From Clostridia bacterium (GTDB taxonomy: Bacteria > Bacillota_A > Clostridia > Oscillospirales > CAG-272), in the NCBI GenBank assembly GCA_017468115.1, contig JAFUJS010000045.1, positions 1 through 6,236 of the forward strand: a stretch of DNA of 6,236 nucleotides, written 5' to 3'. This document shows positions 1 through 4,903 of the stretch, one piece after another. Each line of letters opens with the position of its first letter. Positions within the stretch are counted from its first letter, which is position 1. The notes beneath the pieces were generated by a model. The model made no database searches. It was given only the letters and a program-made list of their open reading frames with translations, and was not told the DNA's origin. Position numbers and translations under genes: made by a program.

Positions 1-262
1 AATGTTTTTTGCTTCGAAAAGGGTGTTTATTATAATATGACAAAGAACAAAACCATTGGCAAATTACTAAAAAAGCTCGCTTCCTTTCAGTAAAAAATAT
101 ATATTATGTGATTTTTCTCGGTTGTTTTTCTAAACATATTTACTTTAACATCTTTGAGAATATTAATATTTGTCTTAATGAGATTACTTTTAATTATTCT
201 TAAACATTTTGACAGCGTCAAAAATCAACTATGAATTTTCGCAGAAATTTATATCATAATTA
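1..262. other. AT-rich region with no supportable gene
   Basis: No convincing coding region was seen on either strand. The stretch is strongly AT-rich with many short A/T runs, including the palindrome AATATTAATATT at 159-170. A TATAAT hexamer at 31-36 has a poor -35 (TTGCTT, 9-14, 16 bp spacer) and leads to no gene, so it is not called as a promoter. A perfect inverted repeat lies at 207-223. The region may be the 3' untranslated end of a gene left of the window, because it ends in a strong terminator. Confidence 0.6.
207..223. repeat. Perfect 7-bp inverted repeat (operator-like)
   Basis: TTTTGAC and GTCAAAA are separated by AGC, giving a 17-bp dyad. It contains the hexamer TTGACA (209-214), but no good -10 follows at 16-18 bp. 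Size and symmetry would suit a dimeric repressor site, but I do not recognise a known operator. In this AT-rich DNA it could also be chance. Confidence 0.35.
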
Positions 263-291
263 AAAAAGCCTTGCATTTTGCGAGGCTTTTT
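263..291. terminator. Intrinsic terminator upstream of the SGNH hydrolase gene
   Basis: The 13-bp stem pairs AAAAAGCCTTGCA (263-275) with TGCGAGGCTTTTT (279-291) around a TTT loop, with one T-G mismatch or wobble. The T run on the right arm makes it a rho-independent terminator for + strand transcripts arriving from the left. The A run on the left arm means it could also stop minus-strand transcripts. No gene in the window ends just before it. It insulates the SGNH promoter, whose -35 starts 3 bases later. Confidence 0.85.
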
Positions 292-293
292 AT

Positions 294-322
294 TTGATAA
301 ATGTAAATTACTGTGATATAAT
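294..322 (+). promoter_or_regulatory. Sigma-A-type promoter for the SGNH hydrolase gene
   Basis: The -35 is TTGATA (294-299), the spacer is 17 bp, and the -10 is a perfect TATAAT (317-322) preceded by TGA, which makes it an extended -10. Expected transcription start is about 329-331, giving a leader of roughly 20 bases that includes the ribosome binding site at 336-343 (AGGGGGTG). No operator is visible between promoter and gene. Confidence 0.75.
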
Positions 323-348
323 GAAATATAATATAAGGGGGTGAATTT

Positions 349-1050
349 ATGAATATAAAGGAAAAGTATAAGGGTAAGCGATTTTCTATTTTAGGAGATT
401 CCATAAGCACGCTTGACGGATATAGCCAGCCGCCGTTTTCGTCCTATTATGACAACGACAAAAAAAGGCAGGCAAATGTGTTTGTGCCACAAGATACCTG
501 GTGGGGACAAGTAATTGAGCATTTGGGTGCAGAGCTACTTGTCAACAACTCTATTTCCGGTAGCATGGCTTGTAAGCATAAGCAATGCCTTGTACCAACC
601 TTTGGCTGTAGCGACGAAAGGACCTCTGCCCTATGCAAGGACGGCACATACCCCGATGTGATTATGGTCTATTTAGGCACAAACGACTGGGGCTTTGGAA
701 TGAAGCCCAAGCCCTACAGGAAGGAATACGAAAACGACCTGTCAGTTTTTTCGGTGGCTTATAATTTGATGCTTGATAAGCTGCAAAAAAATTACCCACA
801 GGCAGAAATCTGGTGCTTTACTCTTTGCGCAAGTGGCTCCGTAGCCGGAGAAAAAAGAGAGTTTTTCTTTTATCCCGGTGGCTACCATATGAAGGATTAT
901 TGCCATATTATAGAGGAATGTGCAAAGGAGCACTCCTGTAAGGTGATTGATTTATATAATAATGTGGAGCCCTTTGACACAATAGACGGCTTTCATCCAA
1001 ATTTTATCGGTATGAAAGCCATAGCTGACGGAATAATAAATTCCTTATAA
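349..1050 (+). CDS. SGNH/GDSL-family hydrolase (putative carbohydrate esterase or lipase-like)
   Basis: This 233-residue protein is a complete single-domain SGNH hydrolase, a family that hydrolyses ester bonds such as acetyl groups on sugars, lipids or thioesters. The four family blocks are visible. Block I is GDSIS (16-20) with nucleophile Ser18. Block II is NSISG with Gly71 of the oxyanion hole. Block III is GTND (110-113) with Asn112. Block V is DGFH with Asp213 and His216 completing the triad. There is no signal peptide or membrane helix, so it should be cytoplasmic. The ATG at 349 follows AGGGGGTG at good spacing. The gene has its own promoter and terminator, so it appears monocistronic. 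Its neighbour is a GH127-type glycosidase, which makes deacylation of an oligosaccharide a reasonable guess. The substrate cannot be read from the sequence, and other esterase roles remain possible. Confidence 0.9.
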   Translation: MNIKEKYKGKRFSILGDSISTLDGYSQPPFSSYYDNDKKRQANVFVPQDTWWGQVIEHLGAELLVNNSISGSMACKHKQCLVPTFGCSDERTSALCKDGTYPDVIMVYLGTNDWGFGMKPKPYRKEYENDLSVFSVAYNLMLDKLQKNYPQAEIWCFTLCASGSVAGEKREFFFYPGGYHMKDYCHIIEECAKEHSCKVIDLYNNVEPFDTIDGFHPNFIGMKAIADGIINSL

Positions 1051-1051
1051 T

Positions 1052-1082
1052 AAAAAAGCCTTGCAAAGCGCAAGGCTTTTTT
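1052..1082. terminator. Intrinsic terminator after the SGNH hydrolase gene
   Basis: AAAAAAGCCTTGC (1052-1064) pairs perfectly with GCAAGGCTTTTTT (1070-1082) around a 5-base loop. It begins 1 base after the hydrolase stop codon. The A run on the left arm would allow action in both directions. Its left arm is nearly identical to that of the terminator at 263-291, sharing the 15-mer TAAAAAAGCCTTGCA. Confidence 0.9.
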
Positions 1083-1083
1083 G

Positions 1084-1112
1084 TTGACTTTTTTGCCTAT
1101 TTGCTCTATACT
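1084..1112 (+). promoter_or_regulatory. Sigma-A-type promoter for the GH127 gene
   Basis: The -35 TTGACT (1084-1089) and -10 TATACT (1107-1112) are separated by exactly 17 bp. The -35 starts 2 bases after the T tract of the preceding terminator, repeating the arrangement upstream of the SGNH gene. Transcription should start near 1119, leaving a leader of about 25 bases with the ribosome binding site AAGGGAG (1129-1135), 8 bases before the ATG at 1144. The promoter overlaps the possible upstream TTG start at 1081, which argues against that start. Confidence 0.75.
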
Positions 1113-1143
1113 TAAATTAGAACTTTATAAGGGAGCTTATACG

Positions 1144-2946
1144 ATGGAGAGAGTTGATTTTTCAAGCATTAAAATTACCGGTGGCTTTTGGGCAAGCAAG
1201 CAGGAGCTTGTACGCAACGTAACGGTTAAGGCTGTTTATGACAGGTTTTACGAAACCGGCAGATTTGACGCATTCAAGTGCGACGAAAATGCACCTATAA
1301 AGCCACATATTTTTTGGGATTCCGATGTGGCAAAGTGGATTGAGGGCGTGGCTTATCTTACCCACGAAAAAAGAGAGCCTGAGCTTGAAAAAATTGTTGA
1401 CGGTGTGGTTGACGAAATCGAAAAAAATCAGGACGAAAACGGCTATTTTAACTCATTTTTCCTGCTCCCTGATGAAAGAAAAAACCAATTTAAGTACCGT
1501 GATTGCCACGAGCTTTACTGTCTTGGACATCTTATCGAGGCTGCAGTTGCCTACTACAATGCCACAGGCAAGGACAAGTTGCTTAAGCTTATGTGCAAGT
1601 ACGTTGATTATGTGGAAAAGGTTTTCAAGATTCAAAAATCAGCAGGCTTTTTGACCCCGGGACACGAGGAAATTGAGCTTGCTCTGGTGCGCCTCTACGA
1701 ATGCACAGGGGAAAAGAGATATTTGGAGCTTTCAAAATATTTTGTTGACACTAAGGGCACTGAGGCAAGCACTCTTACAGAGTGGGCAGAGCTACACTAC
1801 TGCCAATCCCACAAGCCTGTAAGGGAGCAAGAGGCTGCCGAGGGACACGCCGTGCGTGCCACCTACCTTTACTGTGCAATGGCTGACCTTGCCCTTAAAT
1901 ACGGCGACAAGGAGCTTAAGGCTGCCTGCGAGAAAATCTTTGACAATATAGCAACCAAGCGTATGTATATTACAGGTGGTATTGGCTCCTCACGCTATGG
2001 CGAGGCATTTACTGTGGACTATGACCTGCCTAACCTTATCAGCTACACAGAAAGCTGTGCCGCCCTTGGTCTTGCTCTCTTTGCACACAGGATGCTGCTT
2101 CTGACAAACGACAGAAAATATGCCGATGTGGTGGAAAGAGCTATATATAACGGCTTTTTGTCCTCTATTTCTCTTGACGGCAAGTCCTTCTTTTACACTA
2201 ACCCACTTGAAATTATTCCTTATATGATAGAAAGGGACACCTCGCAGGTGCATAAAAATCAGCTTTGCCTGCCTGACACACAAAGGAAAGAGGTGTTTGA
2301 CTGCTCCTGCTGTCCGCCTAACATTGTAAGGTTTATCCCCTCAATTGCCAACTTTATTTACACAACCCAGGGCGATACAATATACATCCATCAATTTATG
2401 GACAGCGAGGCTGAAATTAAGCTTGGGGACAAAATCATAAAAATCAAGCAGGAAACCACCTTCCCATACGGCGGCAAGGTAAAAATCACAACAGCAGGCG
2501 GCAAGGTAAGGCTGGCTGTACGTGTGCCCGGTTGGTCAAGCATGGAGTGTGATTCGGCTGACGGCTACCTTTATACCGAACAGAGCCAAATAGAGCTTGA
2601 TTTTATGGCTAAGCCACGCTTTGCTTATGCCAACACAAGCGTGCTTTCTGACCTTGGCAAGTGCGCTTTGTGCTATGGACCTCTTGTTTATTGTATGGAA
2701 AAGCAGGACAACCCTGCCCACCCAAAATCAATTTTGATTGACAGTAACACGGAGCCGACCATTGGCTACAACGAGCAGCTTGGCGTTAAGACACTAATTG
2801 CCGATTGCTATATCTTAAGGGGAAATGAGGAGCTATACTCCTTTACTCCACCTACCCTTGAAAGGGGCAAGGCAACCTTCATTCCTTACTTTGCCTTTGC
2901 CAACCGAGGACAGGACGATATGCTAGTTTGGTGCCAATACAAATAA
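1144..2946 (+). CDS. Glycoside hydrolase family 127 (DUF1680), putative beta-L-arabinofuranosidase
   Basis: This 600-residue enzyme resembles GH127 retaining glycosidases such as HypBA1 of Bifidobacterium longum, which release terminal beta-L-arabinofuranose using a zinc-bound cysteine nucleophile. Numbering from the ATG at 1144, the signature CSCCPPN is at 387-393: Cys389 matches the catalytic cysteine and Cys390 a zinc ligand. The ESC motif (303-305) supplies the other two ligands, Glu303 and Cys305. Glu287 (GEAF) lies 16 residues before Glu303, the spacing of acid/base Glu322 to Glu338 in HypBA1. His235 (GHAVRA) and the HELYCLGH motif (122-129) are also family features. The N-terminal part should be an (alpha/alpha)6 barrel and the C-terminal part beta-sandwich. 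There is no signal peptide, so action on imported oligosaccharides in the cytoplasm is likely. A longer reading frame reaches a TTG at 1081, but this lies within the terminator/promoter; AAGGGAG fits the ATG at 1144. Family members with other sugar specificities exist, so the exact substrate is inferred. Confidence 0.93.
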   Translation: MERVDFSSIKITGGFWASKQELVRNVTVKAVYDRFYETGRFDAFKCDENAPIKPHIFWDSDVAKWIEGVAYLTHEKREPELEKIVDGVVDEIEKNQDENGYFNSFFLLPDERKNQFKYRDCHELYCLGHLIEAAVAYYNATGKDKLLKLMCKYVDYVEKVFKIQKSAGFLTPGHEEIELALVRLYECTGEKRYLELSKYFVDTKGTEASTLTEWAELHYCQSHKPVREQEAAEGHAVRATYLYCAMADLALKYGDKELKAACEKIFDNIATKRMYITGGIGSSRYGEAFTVDYDLPNLISYTESCAALGLALFAHRMLLLTNDRKYADVVERAIYNGFLSSISLDGKSFFYTNPLEIIPYMIERDTSQVHKNQLCLPDTQRKEVFDCSCCPPNIVRFIPSIANFIYTTQGDTIYIHQFMDSEAEIKLGDKIIKIKQETTFPYGGKVKITTAGGKVRLAVRVPGWSSMECDSADGYLYTEQSQIELDFMAKPRFAYANTSVLSDLGKCALCYGPLVYCMEKQDNPAHPKSILIDSNTEPTIGYNEQLGVKTLIADCYILRGNEELYSFTPPTLERGKATFIPYFAFANRGQDDMLVWCQYK

Positions 2947-2948
2947 AG

Positions 2949-2980
2949 AAAAAGGAACAGCGCTTGGCTGTTCCTTTTTT
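2949..2980. terminator. Bidirectional terminator between convergent genes
   Basis: AAAAAGGAACAGC (2949-2961) pairs perfectly with GCTGTTCCTTTTT (2967-2979) around the loop GCTTG, followed by one more T. It begins 3 bases after the GH127 stop codon. On the minus strand the same hairpin ends in TTTTT, so it can also end the anti-sigma transcript, whose stop codon is at 3054-3056. Confidence 0.9.
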
Positions 2981-3053
2981 GCTCCCTTGGATGGTGGGGG
3001 TAGGGAGCGATGCGCCCAAGGAGTAATTGTGGGGCGCAATATTCAGTAAAGCC
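2981..3053 (-). other. GC-rich structured 3' untranslated region of the anti-sigma gene
   Basis: Between the anti-sigma stop and the shared terminator the sequence is unusually GC-rich for this window and can fold. GCTCCC (2981-2986) can pair with GGGAGC (3003-3008), and TGCGCCC (3011-3017) with GGGCGCA (3032-3038). A competing pairing is CCTTGG (2985-2990) with CCAAGG (3016-3021), so two alternative folds exist. It would be transcribed only on the minus strand if the terminator at 2949-2980 stops the GH127 message. No gene is seen and no known RNA family is recognised. Confidence 0.45.
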
Positions 3054-4334
3054 TTAGGGTCTTTGACCCTGTGGCACTGATTCCTCTTTTGAGCTCTGTG
3101 GAGATGTGGGCTTGAAAATTTCTTCAAGCTCATTTTTCCACTTGTCCTTGTTCTCAAGCCAGTTAGATGAGGCGCTTTGCTCCATCTCCTCTTGCCATTT
3201 TTCAACCTCGCTCGCCTCGCCGTCCTTAACCGGACCTACCTTGTCAAGCTGGTCGTTTGCCTTTTGCTCCGGGGTTTTATTTAAGTGGCTTAGGCTTTCC
3301 TCTGCCTTGCTTACCTTATCAAGCATTTCATTAATGCCACCTGCAATTTGGGTAAGAACACCGTCCTCATCTCCCTCGGTAATTTCGCTAAGAATAGAGC
3401 TTATTTCCTCGTCTGTAAGCTCCCCATACTCCAGCTGCTGCAGGTAGGACTGATATGCTTGGATTTTTTCGCTGTTTTCTAAGGGCTTTTGGGAAAATAG
3501 TGCAATTTGCTCCAGCAAAATTCCCTTTAGTGAAAGCTGTAAACCGTTTTTCAAATCATCCTTTGCCTTTTCAATATCGGAAATGGCTTGGCTCTTTATT
3601 TCCTTTTCCTTTTCATAAATCAAGGATCTGATTTCTCTTATGGAAACGTCCTTGTATTCCTTATCAAGGGCGCCACCCATATCAATATATTCCTTAATGT
3701 ATGCGTATTTCTGAACGTCAACTCCGTGGTCGCTTGCCTCTTTTTCAAGAGAGCTGTCCACAATGCCTGTGATAACAACGCCAAGGATTTTCTTTGTGGA
3801 GAACTCCTTAGTGAATAGCGCCTTTATCTCCTTGGTCAGCTCCTCATTTTTGTTGCCCTTTTCGTCAACTGCGCTAACCAAAACCGCATTGTCCTCTCTG
3901 TCTGTGCCGATGTAGCCTAGGCTTACGCACTTATCAAAGAGCTGTGAAACGGCACTGTCAAGCCCGCAATCCTTAATGCTTGTGTTGGCAAGAACAACCT
4001 CTGCGTCCTCGTTGTAGGGGTAAACGCCAACAACCTTGCCGTCGGCGCTGTACTCAATCTCAAAGGATGGATTTATATCAACAATCAGAAATCGGCTTTG
4101 ACCCCGGTCTCTTGGCATTATAATGTAAATTGCAATAGCAACCACAAGCGCCAGAAGAACAGGAATTATTACCTTAAGATAGGAGAGCCTTCCCTGTGTC
4201 TTGGTTTGACCGTTATTCATAGCCAGCACGGGCTCTATTTCGCCACTATCAAGGTCAAGCCTTGCCTTTATGCTGTCAAGGCTGCCGGTATTTGAGCCTT
4301 TAATATCGCTCTTGAGCATTTTTTCAAACCTCAT
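3054..4334 (-). CDS. RsgI-like transmembrane anti-sigma factor
   Basis: This 426-residue protein is the probable anti-sigma partner of the ECF sigma factor directly upstream. Residues 1-52 would be cytoplasmic, a single transmembrane helix spans about 53-73 (rich in Ile, Val, Leu and Ala), and the rest lies outside. The outer part starts with an RsgI-type domain: IVDINPSFEI (84-93), NEDA (108-111), LGYI (139-142), then a second segment ending in DVSIREI (229-235). In RsgI proteins the Asn-Pro bond of this motif (here Asn88-Pro89) is a self-cleavage site used in signalling; cleavage here is inferred. Residues 240-350 are helical and charged, probably coiled coil, followed by a Trp/Glu/Lys-rich stretch (380-407) and a Ser/Pro tail. 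No carbohydrate-binding module is recognisable, unlike the polysaccharide-sensing RsgI proteins of cellulolytic clostridia. The cytoplasmic segment shows neither a zinc anti-sigma HxxxCxxC motif nor an obvious RsgI N-terminal domain. Its ATG overlaps the sigma stop (ATGA) and its binding site AAGGAGG (4348-4342) lies inside the sigma gene, indicating translational coupling. Confidence 0.85.
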   Translation of the reverse strand: MRFEKMLKSDIKGSNTGSLDSIKARLDLDSGEIEPVLAMNNGQTKTQGRLSYLKVIIPVLLALVVAIAIYIIMPRDRGQSRFLIVDINPSFEIEYSADGKVVGVYPYNEDAEVVLANTSIKDCGLDSAVSQLFDKCVSLGYIGTDREDNAVLVSAVDEKGNKNEELTKEIKALFTKEFSTKKILGVVITGIVDSSLEKEASDHGVDVQKYAYIKEYIDMGGALDKEYKDVSIREIRSLIYEKEKEIKSQAISDIEKAKDDLKNGLQLSLKGILLEQIALFSQKPLENSEKIQAYQSYLQQLEYGELTDEEISSILSEITEGDEDGVLTQIAGGINEMLDKVSKAEESLSHLNKTPEQKANDQLDKVGPVKDGEASEVEKWQEEMEQSASSNWLENKDKWKNELEEIFKPTSPQSSKEESVPQGQRP

Positions 4335-4837
4335 TTTCTCTCCTCCTTCATCATTTTTTCAAGGTGTTTTATGGCCTGCTTGTATCGCCATGAAACTGTG
4401 CCACGGGGCATAGCAAGAAGCTCTGCAATTTCCCTTGCCTTCATACCGGATGCCCTTAATAAAACTATTTCCGCATCCTGCCGGCTAAGGTGCTCGATTG
4501 CCATTTTCAGGGCAACCTTGTCCTCTATGCTGACAGAGGTGTCCTCTGCCTCTATTTCCTCGCCGTCAAGCACAATTCTTTGTGATTTTTTAAGATAATT
4601 CAGTGATTTATTTCTTGCAATGGTAATAACCCAGCTTTTGTAGCCCTTGCCACGAAATTCTCCACTTTTTTGCCACACGGTAACAAAGGTGTCCTGACAA
4701 AGGTCCATAGCCAGCGCCTCGTTTTTAACAACGCTTAGGCAAACCAGATAAACCAGCTTATTCAGTTTTTGATAAAGCAAATCAAAGCTTTTTTCATCAT
4801 GGCTTGCTATTTTAGGCGCTAAAGCATCTAAACCCAT
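4331..4837 (-). CDS. ECF-type RNA polymerase sigma factor
   Basis: This 168-residue sigma-70 family protein has only the two domains typical of extracytoplasmic-function sigma factors. Region 2 contains LCQDTFVTVWQKSGEFRG and SWVITIARNKSLNYL, which bind the core polymerase and the -10 element. An acidic linker follows (around EEIEAEDTS), and then region 4 with the helix-turn-helix REIAELLAMPRGTVSWRYKQ for -35 recognition. It should direct polymerase to an envelope-stress or substrate-responsive regulon when freed from the RsgI-like protein encoded immediately downstream. A GTG at 4846 could extend it by three residues, but that codon overlaps the Shine-Dalgarno AAGGGGGTG (4852-4844), which sits 6 bases before the ATG at 4837, so ATG is chosen. 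It is shorter than classical SigI (about 250 residues) and looks like an ordinary ECF protein, although its partner is RsgI-like. Target promoters are not identifiable here. Confidence 0.93.
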   Translation of the reverse strand: MGLDALAPKIASHDEKSFDLLYQKLNKLVYLVCLSVVKNEALAMDLCQDTFVTVWQKSGEFRGKGYKSWVITIARNKSLNYLKKSQRIVLDGEEIEAEDTSVSIEDKVALKMAIEHLSRQDAEIVLLRASGMKAREIAELLAMPRGTVSWRYKQAIKHLEKMMKEERK

Positions 4838-4874
4838 CAGAAGCACCCCCTTACTTACCTGTGGTATTTATAAT

Positions 4875-4903
4875 ATTTTAACGTAAATTCAAGCTTTTTT
4901 CAA
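4875..4903 (-). promoter_or_regulatory. Candidate sigma-A-type promoter in front of the sigma factor gene
   Basis: On the minus strand TTGAAA (4903-4898) and TAAAAT (4880-4875) are separated by 17 bp, just after the stop codon of the lipoprotein gene. It could give the sigma/anti-sigma pair transcription independent of the lipoprotein. I see no clear ECF-type autoregulated promoter (GAAC-type -35) here. AT-richness raises the chance of a false match. No terminator hairpin is evident in the 66-base gap (4838-4903), so read-through from the lipoprotein gene is also expected. Confidence 0.45.

Noticed and set aside
9..36. Promoter-like TTGCTT-16-TATAAT
   Set aside because: The -35 is weak, the DNA is very AT-rich and no gene or RNA follows before the terminator at 263.
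209..291. Small RNA from a TTGACA at 209 to the terminator at 291
   Set aside because: No acceptable -10 lies 16-18 bases after TTGACA; the best, TATGAA at 230-235, has only a 15-bp spacer.
1325..1654. Plus-strand open frame of 109 codons inside the GH127 gene
   Set aside because: It is a different frame of a clearly coding gene with catalytic motifs in the main frame; no homology or initiation signal is apparent.
2879..3205. Minus-strand open frame of 108 codons across the convergent junction
   Set aside because: It would cross the bidirectional terminator and overlaps the ends of two well-supported genes; the translation shows no domain.
3106..3447. Plus-strand open frame of 113 codons
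   Set aside because: It is antisense to the anti-sigma tail, has a low-complexity Ser-rich translation and no recognisable domain.
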